Below, piece after piece: positions 1-10,100 of a stretch of DNA of 64,000 nt. The translations under genes and the position numbers were made by a program. Location: assembly GCF_022811645.1 (NCBI RefSeq), contig NZ_CP094534.1, positions 992,001 through 1,056,000 on the forward strand. Reading direction: 5' to 3'. The number at the start of each line of letters is the position of its first letter. The stretch's first letter is position 1. The notes below the pieces were generated by a model that searched no databases, had not been told where the DNA came from, and saw only the letters and a program-made list of their open reading frames with translations. This DNA is from Hymenobacter monticola. GTDB lineage: Bacteria; Bacteroidota; Bacteroidia; Cytophagales; Hymenobacteraceae.

Positions 1-306
1 TAGTCGTTCGTACTCCAAACGCTGTGCAGCCTGTTCTTTGCGGGCCGCGGGCAATTGGTAGTAGTCCTGCAAATCGGCGCCGGCTTTAGCCAGCCTTTTG
101 TTGTCGACCGCTAGGAAGGCATCCGCCCCCGGGTAGAGGTTGCCATTGCGGTCAAAGTAAAGGCGCGCAATGTCGCCGCCGGTGGTGGCACCGTTGCTGC
201 TGGCCTCCCAGCCGTAGTACACCGGACGGGCACACCCAGCAATAAGTATCCACAGCACCAAGAAGCATTTTGTATGTAAAAGGCGGGCAGAAGAAGACCG
301 ATTCAT
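1..306 (-). CDS. Partial lipoprotein of unknown function (5' part only)
   Basis: An open frame starts with ATG at 304-306 and reads leftward off the window with no stop, giving 102 codons. The N-terminus is a short basic stretch, a hydrophobic segment (FLVLWILIAG) and a Cys in the context IAGC at about residue 25, which is a lipobox, so the protein is probably an outer-membrane lipoprotein. The mature part begins RPVYYGWEAS and continues with an alternating hydrophobic and polar pattern. I do not recognise the family. It lies on the same strand as, and downstream of, the secreted protein at 417-1883 and may be cotranscribed with it across a gap of about 110 bp. Confidence 0.6.
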   Translation of the reverse strand, partial: MNRSSSARLLHTKCFLVLWILIAGCARPVYYGWEASSNGATTGGDIARLYFDRNGNLYPGADAFLAVDNKRLAKAGADLQDYYQLPAARKEQAAQRLEYERL

Positions 307-416
307 AAAAAAAGAAACATGAGTTCATGTAATTGAAGGCGCTACAGCTCCACTTCACAAGGGGATGCTGGCCACGGGGCTCCGTTTGATGCAGGCACCC
401 GCCTCAAGCCTCTTCT

Positions 417-1883
417 TTAGTACACGGCCGATGAGAGCGAGCGGGTGGCCGGGGTGGGGCTGTTGGCGCTGGCAGGCAGCAGGGCCCCTAGGCTGATGGA
501 ATAGCCCACTTGCAGTTGCGCAAAATCGCGCTGCCGCGATTTTGGAAATACAAAGTTGGTAACGCGGAAAAAGAGCTTGTTGCTCGGCGAGCCAAAGGGG
601 TAATAATAAAATTGCGCGCCGGGCCGCAGCACCCATTGCGCCTCATTGTTGGCAATGGGCGGCTGGTAGCTCTGCACGTTGTGGAGCAGGGTGGTGAAGA
701 AAAAATCACAGCCGAAATTGCGCTGGCGCCGCACCGTGGCCAGCACTTCAAACCCGTACAAATTCTGGTAAGCGTTGCGCGAACGCAAGGTGTCGCGGGT
801 GCCCAGCGGGCCGGCCACGCGCGCGATGGTGCGCGTCCACGAGGTGTTGAGTTGCCAGGTCACGTGACCTCCTCCGTCGAGCGTAAGCAAATTCAAGTTG
901 GCCCCAAAACGCAGGTAGTTGCGCTGCAGAAGCGCGGGCCGGTCAATCAGCCCATTGCGGTTGGTGCGCAGTGTATCGAAACGGGTATCGAGGCGCGCCA
1001 CCGACACGAAGGGCCGAACTGCTCCGAAAAGAAACAGGTGGCTGTTGCTCCAGGCCGGATTAGGGTTGAGTAGCAGGTTGCTGGCAATTTCGGTGGTCAC
1101 CAAGGCGTTGGGCTCGTTATTGAGCGTGGCCAGCAGGTCGGTAAAGAGGCCTACTTCGAGCAAGCTGCCCAGCCCGCCGCCCGTATGAATATCGTAGCTT
1201 GGCTTTTCCGGCGTCAATTCCCAGTTTTCGTTGTCGGGCAGAAAGCGGCGCGAACCCATGTGCGTCACTTGCACTAGGTCAGAATAGCGTACATACTCGT
1301 TGGCCCCGCCCAACACCCCCAGGTAATTGAGCGAAGTCACCGGCTTGTTCAGCACCAAACTGGTGCGGGCGTTGGTAAAGCGCACGTCCTTCACCAATTC
1401 GTTGCCTTTTGAGTCCAGCACTTTACCATACACATTGGCCCGGGTGATGCGCCCATTTTCCGTGCTGAACTCCATGCGTGTCAGCTTAAAAACACTGTCC
1501 GGCACCTCCTGCCAATCCCCATTGGCAGCACGCTTATAAATTGGATAACTGCCCTTGGGATGCAGCGACATGGTGGCGATGTGTGACTCATCGCTGGCGT
1601 CGCGGGTGTCTGATTTCAACCGGGCGCGCAAGCTATCCACCACGGCTTTAAGCACGGCTTGGTCCGACCGTAGCTTTTCAACTTCTTTCTTGGTGGTGTC
1701 GGCGGAAGCGCTGCCGCTTTGTCCGCTGGGCTGTTCGGCCGGGCTGGGCGTTGCAGGAGGCGTTGTCTGATTGGCAGCGGACCGAGCGGGGCTGGTGCCT
1801 TCCACTACAACAGGCCTCGTTTGGGCCCAGGCTCCTTGGGCAAGCATTGCCAATAGGCAGCTTAATTGGTAGACTTGTTTCAT
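417..1883 (-). CDS. Secreted protein with coiled coil and beta-rich C-terminal half, probably outer membrane
   Basis: A 488-aa protein. Residues 1-20 form a clear signal peptide ending AWAQ. Then comes a Pro/Thr/Ser-rich linker (about 20-65) and a predicted coiled coil around residues 65-95 (KEVEKLRSDQAVLKAV). The rest, about 105-488, is rich in aromatic residues and alternating strands such as LRFGANLNLLTL and LFFRVTNFVF, and it ends in strand-like GYSISLGALL followed by a short tail. This pattern fits an outer-membrane barrel or barrel-like surface protein, but no family could be named. The region upstream (1884-2128) is markedly AT-rich and presumably holds its promoter. No T9SS sorting domain is visible at the C-terminus. 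Confidence 0.7.
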   Translation of the reverse strand: MKQVYQLSCLLAMLAQGAWAQTRPVVVEGTSPARSAANQTTPPATPSPAEQPSGQSGSASADTTKKEVEKLRSDQAVLKAVVDSLRARLKSDTRDASDESHIATMSLHPKGSYPIYKRAANGDWQEVPDSVFKLTRMEFSTENGRITRANVYGKVLDSKGNELVKDVRFTNARTSLVLNKPVTSLNYLGVLGGANEYVRYSDLVQVTHMGSRRFLPDNENWELTPEKPSYDIHTGGGLGSLLEVGLFTDLLATLNNEPNALVTTEIASNLLLNPNPAWSNSHLFLFGAVRPFVSVARLDTRFDTLRTNRNGLIDRPALLQRNYLRFGANLNLLTLDGGGHVTWQLNTSWTRTIARVAGPLGTRDTLRSRNAYQNLYGFEVLATVRRQRNFGCDFFFTTLLHNVQSYQPPIANNEAQWVLRPGAQFYYYPFGSPSNKLFFRVTNFVFPKSRQRDFAQLQVGYSISLGALLPASANSPTPATRSLSSAVY

Positions 1884-2128
1884 GTATTAAATCAAAAAGG
1901 GTAGTTTTTGACGACCAGCGTTTCCAGTCACTTTGAATGATGACGCTAAATAAAACAATAAAATATATAATTTATGTATTTGTGTGATATATCTTGATTA
2001 ATCATTCCTTTTTCAATTCTTATTATGTTGTACAATTGCTATTTTATCTTCTTTATTGTATTCAGACCATATACCATTTAAATTACACGAGGCTATCATC
2101 TTATCATCTAAATTCTTACAAACAAAGA
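1884..2128. other. AT-rich intergenic region
   Basis: About 245 bp between the start of the 488-aa secreted protein and the terminator of the first giant surface protein. Base composition drops sharply compared with the coding DNA on either side. No convincing open frame or RNA gene is seen. It most likely carries the promoter for the gene ending at 417. Confidence 0.5.
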
Positions 2129-2160
2129 AGCCCCGCTGGCAATGCCAGCGGGGCTTTTTA
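2129..2160. terminator. Bidirectional hairpin terminator
   Basis: A perfect 12-bp stem (agccccgctggc at 2129-2140, complement at 2144-2155) has a 3-nt loop and a T-run on the right. It lies just 3' of the stop codon of the minus-strand surface protein gene at 2179. Confidence 0.85.
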
Positions 2161-2178
2161 ATGAGCCGAAGCGAAAGG

Positions 2179-5100
2179 CTACTGGCGCACCACGCGCTGG
2201 GTGAGCACGCCTTGCGCCGTCAGCACCCGGAAGGTGTAGACACCCGAAGCCAGCTGGCCGAGCTTGAGCTCGGCCGTGCCGGCCGCCACCGTGCCGGTGT
2301 GCACCACCTGGCCCAGGGCGTTGAGCACGGTCAGCTGCGAAGCCTTGGCGTTGACGCCGCTCAGCTCCACGCGCAGCTGGCCGTCGGCCGTCGGGTTGGG
2401 GAACACGCGCAGGCTTACGCCAGCCAGCGTGGCCGTTTGCGTGCCCAGCACCGTGGCCGTCACCGCCGCCGAAGGAATCGAGGTGCAGCCGTTGGCCGAG
2501 ATGGCCTGCACCGTGTAGGAGCCGCTTTGGTTACCAGCCGTCAGCGTCAGCGTGCCCGTCGTGCTGGGCGTGCCCACGGCCGTGGCCGTGCCGTTCACGG
2601 TGCGGTAGAACCGGTAGGTCACGCCCGCCAGGGCCGGCGTGCTGAGCTGCACGGCCCCGCCCGCCTGCGGCGTGGCCGTGAGCACCGGCTGGCCGATGCC
2701 GAAAACAACGGTGAGCGTCGCCGACGAGCTCGACGCGGCCGACCCGCTGCAGGCGCCTGTGGCGGCTACGGTATTGGTGATGGTGAAGGTGCCGTCGATG
2801 TTGGTGTTGGCCAGGGTGATGACACCCGTCACCGGGTCGATGCGCAAGCCAATGCCCGTGGTCGAGAACGTGCCGGCCACCGCGCCGGGCGCCAGAATGG
2901 GCGCCACGGTCACGGGCGAGTTGGTGCAGTACGTGCCGGCCGGGTAGCTGAACGAGGAGTTGGGCGGCGTGGAGAGCGTGAGTACCGTGCGGGCCGTCTG
3001 GGTGCAGGCGGCCGAGGGGCCGGTGGGGGTCAGGGTCAGGGTCACCGTGCCGGCGGCCACGTCGGCGGCCGAGGGCGTGTAGGTGGCGTTGAGCGTGGTG
3101 GCGTTGGGCGCGAACGTGCCCGTGCCCGAGGTGGTGTAGGTGCCGCCCGTGGCCGTGCCGGCGATGCTGCCGTTCAGCGTGTAGGGCGAGCGGCCGCAGC
3201 TCGTGGCCGTGGCCGCGCCCAGCGTGGCCACCAGGCCCGGCGTCACGTTCACCTGTATCGGCGTGCGCGCGGCGGTGCTCACGCACTCCGACCCAATCTG
3301 CCAGTTGTAGAAGAAGTAGTAGTAGCCGGCCAGAGTGCCGTCAGTGATGCGCACCGTGCCGCTCGGCGACACGTAGGGGAAGGCCGTGGCCGGCGTGGAA
3401 GTGCCACCCGAGAAGTCCCGAATCAGGCTTGGGGTAGCCGTGCTCAGGTACAACGTGTAGTTGCCAGCAGCAGGCACTGCCAGGTTGAGGGTGAGGACTG
3501 CGGGCGAAATAGCGGCCGAGGTGTTGGCCGGTACGGGAACAGTAACGGAGGCTACCGGCGTCCCGCTCGTCGTGCTGCCCGTCAGCAGTTGCACGGTGGC
3601 CGTGCCGGCAGCGGCGTTAGCCGACCGGTACACGGTTACGCTGGTGATGGTAGTGGCGCCGGTGGTGGTGAAGTACAGGCCGCCATTCGTATTCGTGCCG
3701 TCGGCACCCGAGGTCGCGGGCTTGCCCACGTTTTCCTGCCCGCCCGAGAAGGCTTCGGCGTAGTAGGTGGTGCTGGCCGTGAGGGCCGGCGTGGTGTAGG
3801 GGTTGCCCGTGCCCACCAGCGTGCCGCCGGTAGCCGCCGTGTAGTAGCGCACGTTGATGCCCGTCGGCACCGTGGCCGAAAGCGAAGCCGTACCGCCGGC
3901 GCACACGCTCAGCGGCGACGGAGCGGCCGTGATGGCCGGCGTATTCACCGTGATGGCCGATACGTTGCTGTACACCACGTTGGTGTTGCAGCTCACTTTG
4001 TAGCGGTAGTAGGTGGTGCTGGTGAGCACCGGCGTGGTGTAGGTGGCGCTGGTGGCGCCGGCCACGTCGGTGAAGGTGCCGGTGGCGCTGCTGCTGCTTT
4101 GCAGCTGAATGCTGCCGTTGGCGAAGCCCGCGAGCGACAACGACGCCGTGCCGCTGAAGCAGAGGCTGCTGCTGGCCGGCGAGAGCGTGCCCGCCACCGG
4201 GGCCACCACCGTGCGGGTCACCGTGGCCAGGGTGTTGTTGGCGGTGTTGAGGTCGCCCACCACCGAAGCAGTAATGGCGAAGGTGTAAGCCCCTACAGCC
4301 GACATGTCCAGCGTGCCCGGCAGGGTCACGGTCTGGGTGGCGCCGGTCGCCAGCGTGCCGGTGCTCAGCGTGGCCGAGAACGAGCGGGTCTGGCCCGAAG
4401 GCAGCGTCACCACCACGGTCACGGTGCCGGCGTTGGTGGCAAAGTTGAGGGCGGCGCTACCGTTGTTGCGAATCTGCACGCTCACGGCTTCGGTGGGGCT
4501 GTAGCAGGTGGTGTTGGCAGCGGGCGTGAGCAGGCTGGCAGCAGCCACGTCCACGGCCACGGGCGTAAACTCGTAAGCGCCCATATCGGGGGCCGCGCCA
4601 CGGGCGGTGCCAGCGATGTCATCGGTCACGCGCGCCAGGGGCGTGCCCGAGTTGTTGAGCAACACATTGCCCGGCGTGAGGTTGGTGGCGCTGGTAAATA
4701 CCGGGTCGGTCGATACACTGTTCTGGTCGAAGGCGTTGCCGTTGGCGGCCTGCCAGTTGGCCAGCGTGGCGAAGTTGGCGTTGTAGTAGCCCACGTTGCC
4801 GGAGGGCACGTAAATGTCGTTGTAGTTGCTGCTCGTGCCGCTCACGGTGTAGTATAGGCCGTACTTGGTGCCGGTGCCCGCGCGGGTGACGCTCACCACG
4901 TTGTTTTTGATGTCAGCGCTTGTGCCCGAGCTGTAGATGCCGTAGGTGGTGCTTGTAGAACCCGCTTGGTCGGCGCTGTTGATGCTGTTGTTGTAAATCC
5001 GGCTGTTCGCCGAGCTCGCACTGTAAATAATATAGTGCGAACCAGCGCCGTTGAGGTTGTACAGCACGTTGTTCACCACGTCGTTGGGCGTGGCAGTCGT

Positions 5101-6612
5101 GGGCGTGGTGCCGTTGGACAGGTAAATGCCGTAAAGCGTGCTGGTCGAAGTCGGGTTGCCGGTGAAGGGGTCGTGCACGCGGTTTTTCTCGATAGCCAGC
5201 CCGCGTGAAGAGAAGCTATACAGGCCGTAGAAGGTGCTGCCGTTGGTGCGCAGCGGCCGGCTCACGTCGTTGCCGATGAACTGGGCGCCGTCCTGGTAGC
5301 CCGCGTACACGCCGTACAGGTAAAAGTCGCGAACGTTGTTGTTGCGCAGCACATTGCCCGTGTTGAAGGCCGTGGTGCTGTTGCCGTAAAGCGTGATGCC
5401 GTAGTAGCCGCCGTTCACCGTGTTGCCTTGCAGCGTCAGGTTGTTGGCCGCGTTGCCGCTCGTGGTAGCGCTGGCCACCGAACCGTTTACCGCGATGCCA
5501 ACAAAGTTGCTGCTCGTGCTGCTCAGGTCGTTGTTGATGGTGCAGTTGGTGATGCGGTCATTGTCGGCCGCGTTGGTCAGCAGCACGCCGTAGCCGTAGG
5601 TGGCCGCGGGCGTCGCGCCGGCGCCCCCGGTCGGGTCAATCACCAGGTTGTTGATGGTGGTGTAGTCGGTGCCATTGAGCTGCACCACCGCCCGCTGGTT
5701 GCTGTTGGTGGAAGCAAACTGAATGGTGCGCCCGCCGCCGTTCACCACGATGGTGTTGGTGGCACTGGTGCCCGCCACTTCGTTCAGCAGAAATTGCTCG
5801 TTGTAGGGGCCGCCGCTCACCGTGAGCGTCACCGGGCCGTTGATGCCGTCGAGGTTCAGGCGGTTGGCCGCGTCGGTGAAGCTGTTGAAGTTGGTGCCGC
5901 CCGTGGGCTGCGCGTTGTTGATGGTGTAGGCGCCGCTGAAGGGGTTGGCGGTTTGGGACGTTGCCGACACGTTGTCAATCACGGCCGGGGGCTGCGTGCC
6001 CACCGAGCCGTCGTTGCGCCAGGTAAACACCAGGCGCTGCGTGGTGCCCGCCACGCTGGCCGGCAAGCGGAAAGAGGTGCGGCCAAAGGCGGCCTGCAGG
6101 TTAATGTTGCCGCCGAGCTGCACGGCGCCGGCCGTGCCATTTGTGAGTTGCGTGCCGGCCACCGGTGTCACCGTGGTGGGCACCAGAAACACCTGAATGT
6201 AGTCGAAGGTGCTTTCGCCGCCGGCCTTCCAGTCGAAGCCGAGCTGCAGGATATTTTGCCCGGCCGGGAACGTCACGTCGCGGTACATGTGCGCCACCGA
6301 CAACGAGGTGATATCATAGGCGTTGCTCGTGCCGTTGTCGTTCGAGACATAAGCCGCTTTGGTGCCCGTCGTCGTCGGCCCGTTGCCGCCGGCCGTGCCC
6401 ACGTACCATTGGTTGACTTGGGTGCCGTTGACGATGGTGAAGGAGCTGGTGGCGCCCTCGAACGTTTCGTTAAAAACGGTAGTGGTTTGCGCCTGGGCAC
6501 CGAAGCCGCCCAGCAACAGGGCGCCCGCACCCAGCAGCCGCGCCAGGCGCTTACCGGGCATGAGGGCACTGAGCCGCGAAGACCGCAGCCCGTGAAGTAA
6601 ATTTTTGTGCAT
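2179..6612 (-). CDS. Giant T9SS-exported surface protein with parallel beta-helix and Ig-like region
   Basis: A 1477-aa secreted protein. Residues 1-42 are a long signal peptide ending GAQAQ. Residues about 43-220 resemble the jelly-roll/MAM-like domain found at the N-terminus of T9SS substrates (FNETFEG at the start). Residues about 225-690 contain many NNVV, ITNCTINN and YGIYSSG repeats, the signature of a right-handed parallel beta-helix. After this come a CARDB-like stretch (RNNGSAALNF), Ig-like segments with SPLSVCAGG, and from about residue 1403 a type A sorting domain (VFPNPTADG ... SGVYTFRVL ... RVVRQ). The sorting domain predicts export through the outer membrane by the type IX system and attachment or release at the surface, with an adhesin or polysaccharide-binding role inferred. 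The last ~370 codons are almost identical in DNA to those of the gene ending at 7132. Confidence 0.9.
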   Translation of the reverse strand: MHKNLLHGLRSSRLSALMPGKRLARLLGAGALLLGGFGAQAQTTTVFNETFEGATSSFTIVNGTQVNQWYVGTAGGNGPTTTGTKAAYVSNDNGTSNAYDITSLSVAHMYRDVTFPAGQNILQLGFDWKAGGESTFDYIQVFLVPTTVTPVAGTQLTNGTAGAVQLGGNINLQAAFGRTSFRLPASVAGTTQRLVFTWRNDGSVGTQPPAVIDNVSATSQTANPFSGAYTINNAQPTGGTNFNSFTDAANRLNLDGINGPVTLTVSGGPYNEQFLLNEVAGTSATNTIVVNGGGRTIQFASTNSNQRAVVQLNGTDYTTINNLVIDPTGGAGATPAATYGYGVLLTNAADNDRITNCTINNDLSSTSSNFVGIAVNGSVASATTSGNAANNLTLQGNTVNGGYYGITLYGNSTTAFNTGNVLRNNNVRDFYLYGVYAGYQDGAQFIGNDVSRPLRTNGSTFYGLYSFSSRGLAIEKNRVHDPFTGNPTSTSTLYGIYLSNGTTPTTATPNDVVNNVLYNLNGAGSHYIIYSASSANSRIYNNSINSADQAGSTSTTYGIYSSGTSADIKNNVVSVTRAGTGTKYGLYYTVSGTSSNYNDIYVPSGNVGYYNANFATLANWQAANGNAFDQNSVSTDPVFTSATNLTPGNVLLNNSGTPLARVTDDIAGTARGAAPDMGAYEFTPVAVDVAAASLLTPAANTTCYSPTEAVSVQIRNNGSAALNFATNAGTVTVVVTLPSGQTRSFSATLSTGTLATGATQTVTLPGTLDMSAVGAYTFAITASVVGDLNTANNTLATVTRTVVAPVAGTLSPASSSLCFSGTASLSLAGFANGSIQLQSSSSATGTFTDVAGATSATYTTPVLTSTTYYRYKVSCNTNVVYSNVSAITVNTPAITAAPSPLSVCAGGTASLSATVPTGINVRYYTAATGGTLVGTGNPYTTPALTASTTYYAEAFSGGQENVGKPATSGADGTNTNGGLYFTTTGATTITSVTVYRSANAAAGTATVQLLTGSTTSGTPVASVTVPVPANTSAAISPAVLTLNLAVPAAGNYTLYLSTATPSLIRDFSGGTSTPATAFPYVSPSGTVRITDGTLAGYYYFFYNWQIGSECVSTAARTPIQVNVTPGLVATLGAATATSCGRSPYTLNGSIAGTATGGTYTTSGTGTFAPNATTLNATYTPSAADVAAGTVTLTLTPTGPSAACTQTARTVLTLSTPPNSSFSYPAGTYCTNSPVTVAPILAPGAVAGTFSTTGIGLRIDPVTGVITLANTNIDGTFTITNTVAATGACSGSAASSSSATLTVVFGIGQPVLTATPQAGGAVQLSTPALAGVTYRFYRTVNGTATAVGTPSTTGTLTLTAGNQSGSYTVQAISANGCTSIPSAAVTATVLGTQTATLAGVSLRVFPNPTADGQLRVELSGVNAKASQLTVLNALGQVVHTGTVAAGTAELKLGQLASGVYTFRVLTAQGVLTQRVVRQ

Positions 6613-6634
6613 GAAAAATGAAGGTAAAAGTGAA
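6613..6634 (-). promoter_or_regulatory. Leader box shared with the second giant surface-protein gene
   Basis: Directly upstream of the start at 6612, read on the minus strand, is CACTTTTACCTTC followed 7 nt later by ATG. The same box with one change (CACTTTTATCTTC) lies 6 nt before the chosen start at 13674 of the paralogue. Conserved placement supports both start codons and suggests a shared untranslated-leader or translation signal. Confidence 0.5.
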
Positions 6635-7070
6635 CGGATACGAGAGGGTGTAGGAAGGGAAAAGTGTAAAAAAAGAATCTATGGGTGGTAGAGACAAAGG
6701 CTTGGGTAGGGCCTTATGCGAAAAAGTCCGGCGTGAGGGCGGCAAAGAAACGGTCCTCAAACCCCATCAGCACCAGCAGGCCCGACCGAACAGTCTCAGA
6801 AAAGTAAAGCTCAAACGGCTGAAAACCTAATTAAACCCCCATCGAAATTCCCTTGAAGACTTAGCAAATCTCTATTTTATCGATTGATAATCAATAAACA
6901 ATCAATTTATTTTTATTAAAGCCAAAGATTTTAATAACCCGCCAGGCCTGGTCACCAACGCCTTGCTTAGCTTATGCGGCAATGCAAAGGCTGGCTTTAT
7001 ACTTCTAAGCGACCAGGCAACGGCATTTTTGTCGTAAACAAAGAACGGAATCAACAACCAGGGCCCACAA
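6635..7070. other. Intergenic region between the two giant surface-protein genes, no gene seen
   Basis: The stretch has an AT-rich core at about 6840-6960. No convincing open frame, RNA gene or exact TAnnTTTG box was found. It presumably holds the promoter of the gene ending at 2179. Confidence 0.5.
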
Positions 7071-7105
7071 AAAAGCCCCGCCGGCAGTACCGGCGGGGCT
7101 TTTTT
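7071..7105. terminator. Hairpin terminator
   Basis: An 11-bp perfect stem (agccccgccgg at 7074-7084, complement at 7090-7100) has a 5-nt loop, flanked by A-run and T-run, so it can work in both directions. It lies 27 bp beyond the stop codon of the minus-strand gene at 7132. Confidence 0.85.
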
Positions 7106-7131
7106 GTGTAGCGTCGCAGCGCCGTGTGTGT

Positions 7132-10100
7132 TTATTGGCGCACCACGCGCTGGGTGAGCACGCCTTGCGCCGTCAGCACCCGGAAGGTGTAGACACCCGA
7201 AGCCAGCTGGCCGAGCTTGAGCTCGGCCGTGCCGGCCGCCACCGTGCCGGTGTGCACCACCTGGCCCAGGGCGTTGAGCACGGTCAGCTGCGAAGCCTTG
7301 GCGTTGACGCCGCTCAGCTCCACGCGCAGCTGGCCGTCGGCCGTCGGGTTGGGGAACACGCGCAGGCTTACGCCAGCCAGCGTGGCCGTTTGCGTGCCCA
7401 GCACCGTGGCCGTCACCGCCGCCGAAGGAATCGAGGTGCAGCCGTTGGCCGAGATGGCCTGCACCGTGTAGGAGCCGCTTTGGTTACCAGCCGTCAGCGT
7501 CAGCGTGCCCGTCGTGCTGGGCGTGCCCACGGCCGTGGCCGTGCCGTTCACGGTGCGGTAGAACTGGTAGGTCACGCCCGCCAGGGCCGGCGTGCTGAGC
7601 TGCACGGCCCCGCCCGCCTGCGGCGTGGCCGTGAGCACCGGCTGGCCAATGCCGAAGATGACCGTGAACGTCGTCGACGCAGTGCCCGTAGTCGAGCCGC
7701 TACACGCACCCGTTCCCGCCACCGTGTTGGTCACGGTGAAGGTGCCGTCAATATTCGTGTTAGCCAGCGTAATCACGCCCGTCACCGGGTCGATGCGCAA
7801 GCCGGGAGCCGTGGTGGCAAAGGTGCCGGCCACCGCGCCGGGCGCCAGCACCGGGGTCACGGTCACGGGCGAGTTGGTGCAGTACGTGCCGGCCGGGTAG
7901 CTGAACGAGGAGTTGGGCGGCGTGGAGAGCGTGAGTACCGTGCGGGCCGTCTGGGTGCAGGCGGCCGAGGGGCCGGTGGGGGTCAGGGTCAGGGTCACCG
8001 TGCCGGCGGCCACGTCGGCGGCCGAGGGCGTGTAGGTGGCGTTGAGCGTGGTGGCGTTGGGCGCGAACGTGCCCGTGCCCGAGGTGGTGTAGGTGCCGCC
8101 CGTGGCCGTGCCGGCGATGCTGCCGCTCAGCGTGTAGGGCGAGCGGCCGCAGCTCGTGGCCGTGGCCGCGCCCAGCGTGGCCACCAGGCCCGGCGTCACG
8201 TTCACCTGTATCGGCGTGCGCGCGGTGCTGATGCAATCGTTGCCTACCAAGATGTTGTAGAAGAAGTAGTAGGTCGAGCTGGCGCCGCCGATGTAGCCCC
8301 CAATAATCGATACCGCCCCGCTGGGCGTGGTGTAAGGGAAACTGTTCACGTTGTCGCGGTACAGCGTGGGTGGGGTGCCGGTGGTGGCGGTTATCAGGCG
8401 GTAGGTGCCGGCAGCCGGCACGGCCAGGTTCAGGGGCAGCACGGTCGGAATCAACGAGCTGGCGCTGCCGGCCGCCACTGCGAACGGGCCCGCGGTGGCC
8501 ACCAGGTTGCCGGTTACGTTGTCGCGCAGCTCCACGGTCAGGCTGCCCGCAGTGGCAGTGGCGTTGTACACCGTAGTCTCCTGAATGGTCGTGGGGCCAT
8601 TGGTCGTGAGCACGATGCCGGTGTTGGTACCGCTATAGCCGCCGTTGGTCTGAACGGATGTCGCTTTGCCCACCCGCTCCGCGCCGCTGGCGAAGGCTTC
8701 GGCGTAGTAGGTGGTGCTGGCCGTGAGGGCCGGCGTCACGTAGGGGTTGCCCGTGCCCACGGCCGTGCCGCCGGTGGCCGTGGTGAAATAGCGCACGCTG
8801 ATGCCCGCCGGCACCGTGGCCGAGAGCGAGGCCGTGCCGCCAGCGCACACGCTCAGCGGCGAGGGAGCCGCCGAAATCACCGGGTTATTTACCGTCACGG
8901 TGGCCACGTTGCTGTAGGCCACGTTGGCGCCACAGGTCACTTTGTAGCGGTAGTAGGTGGTGCTGGTGAGCACCGGCGTGACGAAGGTAGCGCCGGTGGT
9001 GGCACCGGCCACGTCGGTGAAGGGGCCGGTGGCGCTGCTGCTGATTTGCAGCTGAATGCTGCCGTTGGCCGGACCGGCCAGGCTCAGCGAGGCCGTGCCG
9101 CTCACGCAAATCGAGGACGAAGCCGGCGAGAGGGTGCCGCCCACCGGGGCCAGCACGTTCAGCGTGGGCGCGGGCGTCAGCAGGTCGTTGGTGGTGTTGC
9201 CATCGCCCTGCACCGTGGCCGTGATGGCGAAGGAGTACGTGCCCAGGGCCGTGAAGTCGGCCAGGCTGGTGAGCGTCACGTTCTGCGTGGCCGTCGAGGC
9301 CAGCGTGCCCGTGTTGATGGTTTGGGTCAGGGTCTGGGTCGAGGCGTTCGGGCCGCTGATGACGACCGTCACGGTGGCGGGAGTGGTGGCGAAGTTGAGC
9401 GCGGCCGAGCCGTTGTTGCGAATCAGCACCGTCACGGGCGTGTTGGCGCCGAAGCAGGTGGCCGTGCTGTTGTTCAGCGGCGACACCAGGCGGCCGGGGG
9501 CCAGGTCCGTCACGGCGGGCGTGAACTGGTAGGCGCCGAGGCTGGGCGCGGTGGCCGGGCGGGTGGCGCCGGAGTAGTCCACTGTGATGCTCAACGGCGT
9601 GCCAGCGGCGGCCACGACCGGCGACACCGGTAGCAGGTTGGTGTTCGAGGTAAACACCGGGTCGGCGCTGATGGAGTTCACGTCCTTGGCGGTGGCCGTT
9701 TTCAGCGCGGCCAGGGTGGTCACGTCGGCGGCCACGTAGCCGAGCACGCCGTTGGGGGCGCCCACGTAGTAGTCGTTGTAGTCGCTGGTGCCCAGCACGC
9801 TGGCGTTGGTGTAGTACACGCTGTAAGACTTCACCGTATTGGTGGTGGCCGCGCTGGCAATGGTGTTCGCAAAAATGTTGTTGCGCACGTCCAGGCCCGT
9901 TACCGAGGTGGAGGTAACGGCCAGACCCGCGCTGACGTTGCTCGGCGTGGCGTAGCTCGCATTGGGCGAGTAAGTGCCGGACAGGTTCACCGTGTTGTAG
10001 TACAGCTTGGTGCCGGCGCCGCCCGTTAGGTAAAGGCCGAAGGGGTTGTAGGTGCTGCTGCTCGAATAAGCCCCCGTAAGAATGTCGGAAATCAGGTTGT

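Noticed and set aside
2056..4857. Very long plus-strand open frame opposite the 1477-aa surface protein (about 930 codons, rich in Arg, Gly, Ala, His)
   Set aside because: It is a shadow frame of GC-rich repeat-containing DNA: low complexity, no domain, no start signal. The same happens at 7126-9633, 29482-32211 and 40017-42749.
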